DNA of 64,000 nt, from assembly GCF_037029465.1 (NCBI RefSeq), contig NZ_JAYMEM010000031.1, forward strand, positions 1-64,000, given 5' to 3'. Position 1 is the first letter of the stretch, and the number at the start of each line of letters is the position of its first letter. The translations under genes and the position numbers were made by a program. Shown in pieces: positions 54,461 through 63,889 of the stretch. The notes beneath the pieces are model-generated. The model made no database searches. It saw nothing but the letters and a program-made list of their open reading frames with translations, and was not told where the DNA came from. This stretch comes from Mesoflavibacter sp037029465. Its GTDB lineage: Bacteria; Bacteroidota; Bacteroidia; Flavobacteriales; Flavobacteriaceae.

Positions 54461-55357
54461 CTACTTTCTTGGGTGAAAATTGTTAATCACTTGTGTTAAG
54501 TGACTTCTGTCTATATGTGTATAAATTTCTGTGGTTGTAATACTTTCGTGACCTAGCATTAACTGTATAGCTCTTAAATCAGCTCCATTTTCTAGTAAAT
54601 GCGTAGCAAAACTGTGTCTAAAAGTATGTGGTGATATTGTTTTTTGAAGATTAATAGCTTTAGCTAAGTCTTTAATGATAGTAAAAATCATAGCTCTTGT
54701 AAGTTGTTTGCCTCTTCTATTTAAAAATAAGATGTCAGAATGTTCTGGATTGATGTTTAAGTGATTTCTAATTTCATTCTTATAAATATCAATATATTTT
54801 TGAGTGTGTTCCATTATAGGTACAAAACGTTGTTTGTCTCCTTTACCTGTAACTTTTATAAACCCTTCATTAAAAAACAAATCAGATATTTTTAGGTTTA
54901 TTAGCTCACTAACTCTTAATCCACAACCGTAAAGTGTTTCTAAAATTGCTTTATTGCGTGTGCCTTGCGGATGACTTAAATCAATAGCTGCTATAAGATT
55001 ATTTATTTCGTTTAGAGATAATGTATCAGGAATTTTTCTTCCAATTTTAGGAGCTTCAATATGATCTACTGGATTGTCTTCACGATAGTTTTCAAAAATT
55101 AAGTAATTAAAAAAGCCTTTAATACCAGATATTAATCTTGATTGAGACCGCGCATTAAGTTGTTTTGCGGTTTGATATATAAACTCTTTAATAGTTTCTT
55201 TAGAAATATGTACTGGGCTTTCAGTATTATTGGTTTCTTTTAAAAAGACTATAAGTTTTTCGACATCTAACACATAGCTATTTATAGTATTGTCTGATAG
55301 ACCACGTTCTATTTTTAAGTAGATTGAAAAATCATTTTTTGCTTGGCTCCAATTCAT
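54461..55357 (-). CDS. xerD: Site-specific tyrosine recombinase XerD
   Basis: A 298-aa tyrosine recombinase with all catalytic residues: R148, K172, H244, R247, H270 and Y279. The N-terminal SAM-like core-binding domain covers about 5-85. Length and architecture match housekeeping XerC/XerD, which resolve chromosome dimers at dif. It is a single gene between a kinase gene and barrel genes, with no signs of a mobile element around it. Confidence 0.92.
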   Translation of the reverse strand: MNWSQAKNDFSIYLKIERGLSDNTINSYVLDVEKLIVFLKETNNTESPVHISKETIKEFIYQTAKQLNARSQSRLISGIKGFFNYLIFENYREDNPVDHIEAPKIGRKIPDTLSLNEINNLIAAIDLSHPQGTRNKAILETLYGCGLRVSELINLKISDLFFNEGFIKVTGKGDKQRFVPIMEHTQKYIDIYKNEIRNHLNINPEHSDILFLNRRGKQLTRAMIFTIIKDLAKAINLQKTISPHTFRHSFATHLLENGADLRAIQLMLGHESITTTEIYTHIDRSHLTQVINNFHPRK

Positions 55358-55510
55358 AGTGTAAATGTATGGATAAAAGTAGAGTATATTTTAAGCTTTA
55401 TCATTTGTAATGTTAAAAACTTTGTTAATTAATTGTTTAATATGTAAAAATCAATACAAAAAAATTAATAGATTAGTATTATTATTAATCAAATTATTAA
55501 ATCATTAATT

Positions 55511-56017
55511 ATGAAAAAATTATTTTTTTTAGCTGCTTTTGCAGTTTTTGGATTATCAACAATGAATGCTCAGGATTTTAACGTTGGTGTTAGTGCTGCT
55601 TTGCCTATGGGTGATGCAGGAGACATTACAACATTTGGAGTTAATTTAGATGTAAATTACCTTTGGGAAGTTTCTGATGACTTTTCTGCTGGTATAGCTA
55701 CTGGTTACCAACATTATTTTGGAGACGAAGTTTCTGAAACTTTTTTAGGGCAAACAGTAACATTTGAGTATGATGACTTTGGGTTCTTACCAATTGCAGC
55801 AGCAGGTAGATTTAATGTTTCTGAAGAATTTACTTTAGGAGCAGATCTTGGTTACGCTGTAGGATTGAGTCCTGATGGTAATGATGGTGGATTCTATTAT
55901 GCTCCAAAAGTACAGTACGGAGTTAGTGAATCATTAGACATTGTATTATCATATAAAGGAATCAGTAATGATGGTTCTTTTGATGCTCTTTCTTTAGGAG
56001 TTGAGTTTGGTTTATAA
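55511..56017 (+). CDS. Outer-membrane beta-barrel protein
   Basis: A 168-aa protein: signal peptide MKKLFFLAAFAVFGLSTMNAQ, then eight likely short beta strands (FNVGVSAALPMGDAG, DFSAGIATGYQHYFG, FTLGADLGYAVGLS, and the C-terminal LSLGVEFGL). It resembles small eight-stranded OmpA/OmpX-like barrels. Function unknown. A terminator hairpin follows. Confidence 0.88.
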   Translation: MKKLFFLAAFAVFGLSTMNAQDFNVGVSAALPMGDAGDITTFGVNLDVNYLWEVSDDFSAGIATGYQHYFGDEVSETFLGQTVTFEYDDFGFLPIAAAGRFNVSEEFTLGADLGYAVGLSPDGNDGGFYYAPKVQYGVSESLDIVLSYKGISNDGSFDALSLGVEFGL

Positions 56018-56040
56018 TACCAAAAAACAATAAAATAACT

Positions 56041-56068
56041 AAAACCGGAGCAATGCTTCGGTTTTTTT
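56041..56068 (+). terminator. Terminator after the first barrel gene
   Basis: CCGGAGC (56045-56051) pairs with GCTTCGG (56055-56061) with one G-T pair, extended by AAAA/TTTT, followed by a T-run. Confidence 0.85.
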
Positions 56069-56171
56069 ATTTATATAAACAAGTTTTTTTTATCTTTTTT
56101 TTTTACTTAAACCGTAAGTGCTTGTAAGTAAGTGTTATATAAAAAATAGTATATTTTTATTCATTTTTTTC

Positions 56172-56202
56172 TTGTTAGATATGTTTGACTAGTATAATTT
56201 TG
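56172..56202 (+). promoter_or_regulatory. Strong promoter for the second barrel gene
   Basis: TTG (56172-56174), a 20-base spacer, then TAATTTTG (56195-56202): full match to the -33/-7 pattern, 31 bases before the ATG. A second box TATGTTTG lies at 56180-56187. Confidence 0.7.
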
Positions 56203-56233
56203 CCGCCTCAAATCAATAAATGAAATTTAAATT

Positions 56234-56815
56234 ATGAAAAAATTATTATTCGCAGCTGCTTTTGCAGTTTTAGGATTTACAGCTAACGCTCAGGAAGAAC
56301 AAACTTTTGGTTTTGCTAAAGGTGATTTATTTATTTCAGGATCTGTTACTTTTAGTAATGAATCAACTGGAGATGTTAAAGATAACGCTTTTGAAGTAGC
56401 TCCAAAAGTTGGTTACTTTTTATCAGAAAATATTGCTTTAGGTGCTAAAGTAGGATACACAACTTCAAAAATTGATAACGGTACTGCTGATGCTAACAAT
56501 AATGCTTTTGCTGTTGGTGTTTTTGGACGTTATTATTTTACTCCTGCTAGCAAGTTTTCTTTATTTGGTGAATTAGCTGCAGATTACATGTCTTATGATA
56601 ACGAGTACCCTACAGTAGTTGAAGGTGATGGTTTTGGTGCTAATTTAGGAGCAGGATTAAACTACTTTGTATCATCTAACTTTTCTATCGAAGCTGGTGT
56701 AGGTGTTTTAGGTTTCAATTCTACAAAAGCTGATGGTGCTGATGATGCTACAAACACATTTTCTGTTGGTGGAGACTGGACTAATGTAACTTTTGGTGTT
56801 AACTACAAGTTCTAA
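56234..56815 (+). CDS. Outer-membrane beta-barrel protein, porin-like
   Basis: A 193-aa protein with signal peptide MKKLLFAAAFAVLGFTANAQ and about eight to ten barrel strands (VAPKVGYFLSENIALGAKVG, FAVGVFGRYYF, FGANLGAGLNYFVSS), ending in an aromatic residue (VTFGVNYKF). Its signal peptide is nearly identical to that of the preceding barrel gene, which suggests an old duplication. A strong promoter and a terminator bracket it as a single gene, likely highly expressed. Confidence 0.9.
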   Translation: MKKLLFAAAFAVLGFTANAQEEQTFGFAKGDLFISGSVTFSNESTGDVKDNAFEVAPKVGYFLSENIALGAKVGYTTSKIDNGTADANNNAFAVGVFGRYYFTPASKFSLFGELAADYMSYDNEYPTVVEGDGFGANLGAGLNYFVSSNFSIEAGVGVLGFNSTKADGADDATNTFSVGGDWTNVTFGVNYKF

Positions 56816-56848
56816 TTAGTAAATACAATATTTACTATTAAAATAATT

Positions 56849-56878
56849 AAAAACCGAAGCAAACGCTTCGGTTTTTTT
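56849..56878 (+). terminator. Terminator after the second barrel gene
   Basis: CCGAAGC (56854-56860) pairs with GCTTCGG (56865-56871), extended by A/T pairing and a T-run. Confidence 0.92.
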
Positions 56879-56885
56879 ATGCGCT

Positions 56886-56893
56886 TAATTTTG
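56886..56893 (+). promoter_or_regulatory. -7 box for aroQ
   Basis: TAATTTTG, exact TAnnTTTG match, 13 bases before the aroQ start at 56906. It predicts a very short or nearly absent leader and rules out the in-frame ATG at 56879, which lies upstream of it. Confidence 0.5.
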
Positions 56894-56905
56894 TATTTTT
56901 ACTTT

Positions 56906-57322
56906 ATGAAAAAACTAATCATCATCAACGGTCCTAATTTAAACTTATTAGGCAAAAGAGAGCCTAATGTTTATGGTAACTTGTCTTTTACTGAGTTTTT
57001 AGATACAATTAAGAATAAATACTCTAATGTATCTTTGGAGTATTTTCAATCTAATGTAGAAGGAGAGCTTATTAGTAAAATACAAGACGTAGGTTTTGAT
57101 TATGATGGTATCATTTTAAATGCTGCTGCATACACACATACTTCTGTAGGTATTGGTGATGCTGTAAAAGCGATACAAACACCAGTTGTAGAAGTACATA
57201 TCTCTAATACGTTTGGAAGAGAAGAATTTAGACACCATTCTTTTATTTCGCCTAACGCTAAAGGTGTTATTTTAGGTTTTGGTTTGCAAAGTTATGAACT
57301 TGCTATACAAAGTTTTCTTTAG
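56906..57322 (+). CDS. aroQ: 3-dehydroquinate dehydratase, type II
   Basis: A 138-aa shikimate-pathway enzyme that converts 3-dehydroquinate to 3-dehydroshikimate; the type II form is a dodecamer. Motifs are INGPNLNLLGKREP with Y23 as catalytic tyrosine, YFQSNVEGELI, NAAAYTHTS and EVHISN. I set the start at MKKLIIING, since nine extra residues from the longer frame would be encoded over the terminator and promoter. Confidence 0.96.
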   Translation: MKKLIIINGPNLNLLGKREPNVYGNLSFTEFLDTIKNKYSNVSLEYFQSNVEGELISKIQDVGFDYDGIILNAAAYTHTSVGIGDAVKAIQTPVVEVHISNTFGREEFRHHSFISPNAKGVILGFGLQSYELAIQSFL

Positions 57323-57490
57323 TATAATTTAACGCTTTTCTGTTTCCTTTCTTAAAAAATATTAATTTTTCAGGTCTAGTTTTATTTCTTTATTAAAAAT
57401 AGTTAAAAGAGTTTTATTTCCTGTTAAACCCTGTTAACAAAGCATCTGAGTAAGTTAGTTCTGCGTAATTTCATTGTATAAACCAAAAAA

Positions 57491-58132
57491 ATGAATACAA
57501 TGAAAAAATTAATTTTAAGTACAGTAGTAGTATTATCTGGTCTAACTTTTATGAGTGCTCAGTCAGATTCTAAAATGGTACAATTAGGTATTAAAGGAGG
57601 AATTAACTCATCAACCATTAGTGGAGATGATATTGGTGATTTAGACTCAAGAACAAGTTTTAATGCTGGTTTAGTAGCAGAAATTCCTTTATCAGAACGT
57701 ATTTCTTTTCAACCAGAGGTATTATATTCTGGTCAAGGTTTTGATATTCAAGAAATAGACCAAGATAATGTTTTTGACACCGATGAGAACATCGAATATC
57801 AACTAGATTATATTCAAGTACCATTACTTTTAAAAGTATATTTAGTTAAAGGCTTATCTGTAGAAGCTGGACCGCAATTTGGTTTTAAAATCAATGAAGA
57901 AATTGACTATCAACCAAATGATAATGCAGGAGATATAGATATTGAAGATAGTAATGTAAAAGACTTTGATACTAGTGTAGCTTTAGGTGCTGCATATAAG
58001 TTTAATAATGGCTTTTTTATTAGCGGTCGTTATAACTTTGGTGTTACAGATATTTTTGAAGATGGTACTGTTTTTGAAAACGTAGATGCTAAAAACGAGG
58101 TATGGCAATTTGGTGTTGGATTTATGTTTTAA
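57491..58132 (+). CDS. Porin family outer-membrane barrel protein
   Basis: A 213-aa protein with signal peptide (cleavage after FMSAQ) and PorT-like barrel blocks: VQLGIKGGINSSTISGDD, FNAGLVAEIPLS, QLDYIQVPLLLKVYLVKGL, and the end QFGVGFMF. This family (PorT/outer-membrane beta-barrel) is abundant in Bacteroidota; a specific role cannot be given. The start may be three codons later (MKKLI). The gap before it (57323-57490) has no gene. Confidence 0.88.
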   Translation: MNTMKKLILSTVVVLSGLTFMSAQSDSKMVQLGIKGGINSSTISGDDIGDLDSRTSFNAGLVAEIPLSERISFQPEVLYSGQGFDIQEIDQDNVFDTDENIEYQLDYIQVPLLLKVYLVKGLSVEAGPQFGFKINEEIDYQPNDNAGDIDIEDSNVKDFDTSVALGAAYKFNNGFFISGRYNFGVTDIFEDGTVFENVDAKNEVWQFGVGFMF

Positions 58133-58154
58133 TACATTATCAATCTTACTAAAT

Positions 58155-58187
58155 AAAAAAGGTTCCAGAATTTCTGGAACCTTTTTT
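58155..58187. terminator. Bidirectional terminator between the porin gene and lpdA
   Basis: A perfect 14-bp stem AAAAAAGGTTCCAG / CTGGAACCTTTTTT with loop AATTT. Confidence 0.93.
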
Positions 58188-58208
58188 ATTAAAAATAGTT
58201 TTTCAATT

Positions 58209-59585
58209 TTATAAGTGAATTACTTCATCATAAGCATCTGCAACAGCTTCCATAACCGCTTCACTCATCGTAGGATGCGGATGCACTGCTTTTAATACCT
58301 CATGACCAGTAGTTTCTAATTTTCTACCTAAAACAGCTTCTGCAATCATATCAGTTACGCCAGCACCAATCATGTGACAACCTAACCATTCGCCATATTT
58401 AGCATCAAAGATTACTTTTACAAAACCGTCTTTATTTCCACCAGCACTTGCTTTACCAGACGCAGAAAAAGGGAATTTTCCAACTTTAATGTCAATACCT
58501 TTATCTTTTGCTTGTTGTTCAGTTAAACCAACACTTGCAACTTCAGGAGAACAGTAAGTACATCCAGGTATATTACCATAGTCTAATTTTTCTACATGCT
58601 GACCAGCAATTTTTTCTACACATAAAATACCTTCGGCAGAAGCAACGTGTGCTAATGCTTGACCTGGTGTAACATCACCAATTGCGTAGTATCCTGGGAT
58701 ATTTGTTTGATAGTAATCGTTAACTAATATTTTATCTCTATCTACAGCAATACCAACATCTTCTAAACCAATGTTTTCTATGTTTGTTTTGATACCTACA
58801 GCACTTAGTACAATATCTGCTTCAAGTACTTCTTCACCTTTTTTAGTTTTAACTGTAGCTTTAACACCGTTACCAGAAGTATCTACTTTAGTAACTTCGG
58901 CAGAAGTCATAATATTTATACTGTTTTTCTTAAACGATTTTTCTAATTGTTTAGAAACGTCTGCATCTTCAACAGGAACAATTCTGTCCATATATTCCAC
59001 AATAGTTACTTCGGTTCCCATAGAGTTGTATACGTAAGCAAACTCAACACCAATAGCACCAGAACCAACAACAATCATCTTTTTTGGTTGTTCTTTTAGG
59101 GTCATTGCTTCACGGTAACCAATTACTTTTTTACCATCTTGTGGTAAGCTTGGTAACTCACGACTACGCGCTCCTGTTGCAACTATAATATGATCTGCGC
59201 TATATTCTTTTCCGTCAACATCAACTTTTTTACCTGGTTTTAATTTTCCAAAGCCTTCTATAACGTCAATTTTGTTCTTTTTCATTAAAAATTTTACACC
59301 GTTACTCATGCTTTCAGCAACACCACGACTACGTTTTATAACAGCGTCAAAATCTGCTTCTGCTTCTTTAACTTTTAAACCATAGTCTTCAGCATGTTTT
59401 AAATATTCAAACACCTGAGCACTTTTAATTAAAGCTTTTGTTGGGATACATCCCCAATTTAGGCAAACGCCTCCTAAGCTTTCTTTTTCTACTACAGCAG
59501 TTTTAAAACCTAATTGAGAGGCTCTAATTGCTGTAACATATCCACCTGGTCCACTTCCAAGAACTATAATATCGTATTTACTCAT
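58209..59585 (-). CDS. lpdA: Dihydrolipoyl dehydrogenase
   Basis: A 458-aa flavoenzyme, the E3 component of 2-oxo acid dehydrogenase complexes. The FAD-binding GSGPGG is at the N-terminus and the redox disulfide C41-x4-C46 is in GGVCLNWGCIPTKA. The NAD motif is GSGAIGVEFA and the C-terminal catalytic histidine lies in HPHPTMSEA. No E1 or E2 genes lie next to it, so it probably serves several complexes. It is a single gene, divergent from the NADH dehydrogenase-like gene. Confidence 0.97.
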   Translation of the reverse strand: MSKYDIIVLGSGPGGYVTAIRASQLGFKTAVVEKESLGGVCLNWGCIPTKALIKSAQVFEYLKHAEDYGLKVKEAEADFDAVIKRSRGVAESMSNGVKFLMKKNKIDVIEGFGKLKPGKKVDVDGKEYSADHIIVATGARSRELPSLPQDGKKVIGYREAMTLKEQPKKMIVVGSGAIGVEFAYVYNSMGTEVTIVEYMDRIVPVEDADVSKQLEKSFKKNSINIMTSAEVTKVDTSGNGVKATVKTKKGEEVLEADIVLSAVGIKTNIENIGLEDVGIAVDRDKILVNDYYQTNIPGYYAIGDVTPGQALAHVASAEGILCVEKIAGQHVEKLDYGNIPGCTYCSPEVASVGLTEQQAKDKGIDIKVGKFPFSASGKASAGGNKDGFVKVIFDAKYGEWLGCHMIGAGVTDMIAEAVLGRKLETTGHEVLKAVHPHPTMSEAVMEAVADAYDEVIHL

Positions 59586-59677
59586 TATAAAAAGTTTTGT
59601 CGTTTTTTAGAAGCTACGAATTTACGAAATCGTATTTGAATAAAGAATTTTACAACCTCAAAAATTATAACTTTTAC

Positions 59678-59685
59678 TACCTTTG
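59678..59685 (+). promoter_or_regulatory. -7 box for the NADH dehydrogenase-like gene
   Basis: TACCTTTG, exact TAnnTTTG match 17 bases before the ATG at 59702. It argues against the upstream in-frame ATG at 59597. Confidence 0.5.
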
Positions 59686-59701
59686 TGATAAGTTTATATC
59701 T

Positions 59702-60985
59702 ATGAATATTCCAAAATCTAGTTTTCCGCGAGTTGTAATTATTGGTGGCGGATTTGCTGGTGTAGCATTAGCAAAGAAATTATCTAAAAAAGAATTACAA
59801 GTTGTGTTGTTAGACAAACATAACTATCACAATTTTCAACCACTTCTTTATCAGGTGTCTACAGGAGGATTAGAACCTGATTCTATTGCGTATCCAATAA
59901 GAAAAATATTAAAAGATTTTCCAAACTTTTATTTTAGGTTAGCAGATGTTTCAGAAGTTAATACTGAAAAAAACAAGGTTATTAGTAACATAGGTGAATT
60001 GAGGTTTGATTATTTAGTGATTGCTTCTGGATCTAAAACTAATTTCTTCGGAAATGAATCTATCGAAGCCAATAGTATGGAAATGAAAACCATACCACAA
60101 TCTTTAAACTTACGAAGCTTAATTCTTGAAAATTTTGAAGATGCTTTACTAACTTCAAATTTACATGAAAGAAATGCTTTGATGAATTTTGTAATTGTTG
60201 GAGCAGGACCAACAGGAGTAGAGCTTGCTGGTGCTTTGGCAGAAATAAAAAAAGGAATTTTACCAAAAGATTACCCAGATTTAGATACAAGAACTGTGCA
60301 AATTAACTTGGTGCAGTCTGGCGACAGAATTTTAAAAGAAATGAGTGAAAAAGCCTCACAAAAAGCTGAAGATTTTCTTGAAAAATTAGGTGTACAAATT
60401 TGGAAAAATGTTCGTGTTACTGGTTATGATGGAAATGTAGTAACAACTAATAGTGATCTAACTTTTGAATCAGAAACAGTTATCTGGGCAGCAGGAGTAA
60501 AAGGTGCTGCAATAAAAGGAATTGATGGAGAAACGTTGATTACTAGAAGTAATAGGATAGAGGTTAACCAGTTTAATCAAGTTAAAGGATATAACAATAT
60601 TTTTGCAATTGGTGATGTGGCACAAATGACAACAGATAAAACACCACATGGTCATCCAATGATGGCACAACCTGCCATACAACAAGGTAAACAGTTAGGA
60701 GAAAACCTACTTCGTTTAATAGAAAATAAGCCTCTTAAACCATTTAAATATAAAGATAAAGGTAGTATGGCAACTGTTGGGCGTAATAAAGCAGTTGTAG
60801 ATTTACCTAAATTTAAATTTCAGGGTGTATTTGCGTGGTTTGTTTGGATGTTTGTGCATCTTTTCTTTTTAATTGGCTTTAGAAACAGAGTTGTAGTTTT
60901 TATCAATTGGGTATACAACTACATTAGATTTGATCGAGAAGCACGATTAATAATAAGACCTTATAAAAAGAAATTTAAACCTTAA
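59702..60985 (+). CDS. Type II NADH dehydrogenase-like FAD oxidoreductase
   Basis: A 427-aa membrane-associated flavoprotein of the NDH-2 family, which passes electrons from NADH to quinone without pumping protons. The FAD motif is IIGGGFAGVALAKKL, the NAD motif VGAGPTGVELAGALAE, and AIGDVAQM precedes HPMMAQPAIQQGKQL. Near the C-terminus the hydrophobic WFVWMFVHLFFLIGF fits the family's membrane anchor. I set the start at MNIPKSSFP, supported by the promoter box just upstream. The stop directly abuts that of msrB. Confidence 0.93.
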   Translation: MNIPKSSFPRVVIIGGGFAGVALAKKLSKKELQVVLLDKHNYHNFQPLLYQVSTGGLEPDSIAYPIRKILKDFPNFYFRLADVSEVNTEKNKVISNIGELRFDYLVIASGSKTNFFGNESIEANSMEMKTIPQSLNLRSLILENFEDALLTSNLHERNALMNFVIVGAGPTGVELAGALAEIKKGILPKDYPDLDTRTVQINLVQSGDRILKEMSEKASQKAEDFLEKLGVQIWKNVRVTGYDGNVVTTNSDLTFESETVIWAAGVKGAAIKGIDGETLITRSNRIEVNQFNQVKGYNNIFAIGDVAQMTTDKTPHGHPMMAQPAIQQGKQLGENLLRLIENKPLKPFKYKDKGSMATVGRNKAVVDLPKFKFQGVFAWFVWMFVHLFFLIGFRNRVVVFINWVYNYIRFDREARLIIRPYKKKFKP

Positions 60986-61462
60986 TTATTTTTCAGGTAC
61001 AAAATTTAAAGCAACACCATTAATGCAGTGTCTTTCACCAGTTGTGTCTTTTGGACCATCATTAAAGACGTGTCCTAAATGTCCGCCACAAGTCGCACAA
61101 TGTTCTTCGGTTCTAGCATAACCTAAATCATAGTCTGTACTAAAGGCAACATTTCCTTCAATTTCTTGATCAAAACTAGGCCAACCAGTACCAGAATCAA
61201 ACTTGTTTTCGCTTTTAAAAAGAGGCGTATTACACGCAGCACAATGAAAAGTTCCTTTTCTATATTCTTTGTTTAAAGCGCTAGAAAAAGCACGTTCTGT
61301 ACCAGCTTCTCTTAAAACATAATATTCCATGTCAGTTAATTCTGCTTTCCACTCGGCTTCAGTTTTTGCAATAGGAAATGTTTCTTTTTTTTCTGTCTCT
61401 TGACCTTTAGATTTACAACTAAAGACCATTGAAATGATAAGTAATAAGGCAATTTTTTTCAT
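60986..61462 (-). CDS. msrB: Peptide-methionine (R)-S-oxide reductase MsrB, lipoprotein form
   Basis: A 158-aa enzyme that repairs oxidised methionine. It is exported as a lipoprotein (MKKIALLLIISMVFSC, C16). The MsrB domain spans about 32-155. Two CxxC zinc sites (CAACNTPL and CATCGGHLGH) and the catalytic C146 in RHCINGVALNF are present, and GTGWPSFD is the substrate loop. It would protect envelope proteins. It converges on the NADH dehydrogenase-like gene with no gap. Confidence 0.96.
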   Translation of the reverse strand: MKKIALLLIISMVFSCKSKGQETEKKETFPIAKTEAEWKAELTDMEYYVLREAGTERAFSSALNKEYRKGTFHCAACNTPLFKSENKFDSGTGWPSFDQEIEGNVAFSTDYDLGYARTEEHCATCGGHLGHVFNDGPKDTTGERHCINGVALNFVPEK

Positions 61463-61632
61463 AGTTATAATTTTCTATTAAGATAAGTCGTTTTATAATA
61501 GCAGACATTACAATATTTCATTTTAGCAGTTATTTATGACTTTTAATCGAAAACATTAAGAGTATACTAACATATGATAAAGTGTTTTTTGTGAAAGATT
61601 TTGTAAATTAGTTCGAATTTAAAATTTCACTC

Positions 61633-62466
61633 ATGAAAATTAATAAAATAGTTGCATCACTAACATTTTTAGTATTAATGGCAGTATCGTGTGCTACAAA
61701 TCCTTTTACTGGGAAAAAAACATTAGCATTAATACCAAATTCTCAATTATTTCCAACGTCTTTTGCACAGTATAATCAAGTAATTTCTGAAGGAAAAGTA
61801 GTAACAGGAACACAACAGTCTGAAATGATTAAACGTGTAGGACAACGTATTGCTGTTGCTGCAGAACGTTGGTTAAATGCTAACGGAAAACCAGGATATT
61901 TAAATGACTATAAATGGGAATATAATTTAATACAAGAAGATGTAGTCAATGCTTGGTGTATGCCAGGAGGTAAAATTGCATTTTATACAGGAATATTACC
62001 AGTTGCAGAAAATGAAACAGCAATTGCAGTTATTATGGGACACGAGGTTGCACATGCGCTAGCCAATCACGGTCAACAACGTATGAGTGCTAGTATTTTA
62101 CAACAAGCAGGAGCAGTTGGTTTAAATGTTGCTTTACAAGATGATGAAAATATTGCATTATATAATCAAGCTTATGGTATAGGAACTAATATAGGTGGTA
62201 TGTTACCTTTTAGTAGAAGTCATGAAACTGAAGCAGACCGTATAGGATTATATTTAACAGCTATAGCTGGTTATAATCCAGATGAAGGAGCAGAGTTATG
62301 GAGACGTATGGCGCAAGCAAGTGGCGGACAAGCACCACCAGAAATTTTAAGTACGCATCCAGCTAATCAAACAAGAATTGATAATTTAACTGCTTTAGCA
62401 CCACAAGCTAAAACTGAAGCACAAAAGTTTGGTGTCTCAAGTTTTAGACCTTTAGGAAAATACTAA
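61633..62466 (+). CDS. M48 family metallopeptidase lipoprotein
   Basis: A 277-aa zinc peptidase anchored by C20 (VSCATNPFTGKK). The HExxH motif is H137-E-V-A-H141, with the third ligand in SHETEADRIGL. It matches the LoiP/BepA-like periplasmic M48 proteases that degrade misfolded outer-membrane proteins, without the TPR part of BepA. It is a single gene with its own terminator. Confidence 0.93.
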   Translation: MKINKIVASLTFLVLMAVSCATNPFTGKKTLALIPNSQLFPTSFAQYNQVISEGKVVTGTQQSEMIKRVGQRIAVAAERWLNANGKPGYLNDYKWEYNLIQEDVVNAWCMPGGKIAFYTGILPVAENETAIAVIMGHEVAHALANHGQQRMSASILQQAGAVGLNVALQDDENIALYNQAYGIGTNIGGMLPFSRSHETEADRIGLYLTAIAGYNPDEGAELWRRMAQASGGQAPPEILSTHPANQTRIDNLTALAPQAKTEAQKFGVSSFRPLGKY

Positions 62467-62497
62467 TTGAGAATTAAAAATATTTAATTACTTTCGG

Positions 62498-62527
62498 AGC
62501 TGTTCTTTTTAAGAGCAGCTTTTTTTT
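62498..62527 (+). terminator. Terminator after the M48 peptidase gene
   Basis: AGCTGTTCTT (62498-62507) pairs with AAGAGCAGCT (62511-62520) with one G-T pair, followed by a T-run. Confidence 0.9.
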
Positions 62528-62551
62528 AAGCATAACCTAACTAAAAATCAA

Positions 62552-63853
62552 ATGGAAAACCTTCAAAAAGGAAGTAAAAAATTACTTAATGCTTGGGCAT
62601 TTTATGATTGGGCAAATTCGGTTTATACTTTAACAATAGCTTCATCTATATTTCCAATATTTTATTCGGCATTATTTATTAATCAAGCAAAAAAAGTTGT
62701 ACCAGCTTTCGGGTTTGAATTTAAAAGCACTGCTTTAATTACTTTTATTACTGCTTTTACTTTTTTGGTTGTTGCTTTTACGTCTCCAATTTTATCTGGA
62801 ATAGCAGATTATGTTGGTAATAAAAAAAACTTTCTTAAGTTTTTCTGCTATGTAGGTGGATTAGGCTGTATAGGATTATATTTTTTTAGTTTAGACCATA
62901 TTTACATTAGTCTTCTGTTCTATTTTATGGGATTAATTGGTTATTGGGGAAGTTTGGTGTTTTATAATTCTTATTTACCAGATATTGCTTTTCCTGAACA
63001 ACAAGATAGTATAAGTGCTAAAGGATTTAGTTTAGGTTATATAGGCAGTGTTGTATTACTGATAATCAATTTAATAATGGTTATGACTGCAGAAGATGGT
63101 CAAAAAATGGATATGATGCGCTATTCTTTTGTCATGGTTGGAGTCTGGTGGATTGGTTTTAGTCAGTATAGCTTTTATTGGTTACCAAAAGGAACATCTA
63201 AAGGTCATAAAGTAACTAAAGAAGTTGTTTTAGACGGATTTAACGAGTTGAAAGTGGTCTGGAAAGCGTTACAAGAGAATATTTTACTAAAAAAATATTT
63301 ACAATCTTTTTTTGTGTTTAGTATGGCTGTACAAACCATTATGTTGGTAGCTGTTTATTTTGGTGAAGAAGAAATAAATTGGGGAAGTGAGGATGCTAAA
63401 ACTATGGGATTAATAGTTAGTATTTTAATAATACAGCTTATAGCAATTGTTGGTGCTGTATTAACATCTAAAGCATCATCAAAATTCGGAAACATAAAAA
63501 CATTAATTGCTATTAATTTTATATGGATGAGTTTGTGTTTTTATGCTTATTTTATGGAAACACCTGTACAATTTTACATTGCAGCGAGTTGTGTGGGATT
63601 TGTTATGGGTGGTATACAAAGTTTAGCAAGATCTACATACTCTAAGTTTTTACCAGAAACAAAAGATACAACGTCCTATTTTAGCTTTTTTGACGTTGCA
63701 GAAAAAATTGGAATAGTCATAGGTATGGGTATTTATGGTACAATTGATCAAGTGACAGGAAGTATGCGTAATTCAATTTTATTTCTGTTTATATTCTTCT
63801 TAATTGGTATATTCTTACTTTTTAGAGTGTTAAAGCAACAAAAACTAGAATAA
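62552..63853 (+). CDS. MFS transporter, Atg22/UMF1 family
   Basis: A 433-aa membrane protein with about 12 segments. It starts with the family mark NAWAFYDWANSVYTLTI and has SGIADYVGNKKNFLKFF and GFVMGGIQSLARSTYSKFLP, typical of UMF1/Atg22-like major facilitators. Yeast Atg22 exports amino acids from the vacuole; bacterial substrates are unknown. Confidence 0.92.
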   Translation: MENLQKGSKKLLNAWAFYDWANSVYTLTIASSIFPIFYSALFINQAKKVVPAFGFEFKSTALITFITAFTFLVVAFTSPILSGIADYVGNKKNFLKFFCYVGGLGCIGLYFFSLDHIYISLLFYFMGLIGYWGSLVFYNSYLPDIAFPEQQDSISAKGFSLGYIGSVVLLIINLIMVMTAEDGQKMDMMRYSFVMVGVWWIGFSQYSFYWLPKGTSKGHKVTKEVVLDGFNELKVVWKALQENILLKKYLQSFFVFSMAVQTIMLVAVYFGEEEINWGSEDAKTMGLIVSILIIQLIAIVGAVLTSKASSKFGNIKTLIAINFIWMSLCFYAYFMETPVQFYIAASCVGFVMGGIQSLARSTYSKFLPETKDTTSYFSFFDVAEKIGIVIGMGIYGTIDQVTGSMRNSILFLFIFFLIGIFLLFRVLKQQKLE

Positions 63854-63858
63854 TTTTT

Positions 63859-63866
63859 TATGTTTG
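63859..63866 (+). promoter_or_regulatory. -7 box for the last (partial) gene
   Basis: TATGTTTG, exact TAnnTTTG match 23 bases before the ATG at 63890. Confidence 0.45.
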
Positions 63867-63889
63867 TAGAAATACTCAAATAATTTACA

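Noticed and set aside
54461..55357. XerD as an integrase of a mobile element
   Set aside because: No attachment-site repeats, phage or conjugation genes nearby; length and residues fit chromosomal XerD.
56879..56905. Earlier aroQ start
   Set aside because: It overlaps the previous terminator and lies upstream of the likely aroQ promoter.
59597..59701. N-terminal extension of the NADH dehydrogenase-like protein
   Set aside because: It starts upstream of the -7 box at 59678 and has no similarity to the family; FAD binding begins right after the later ATG.
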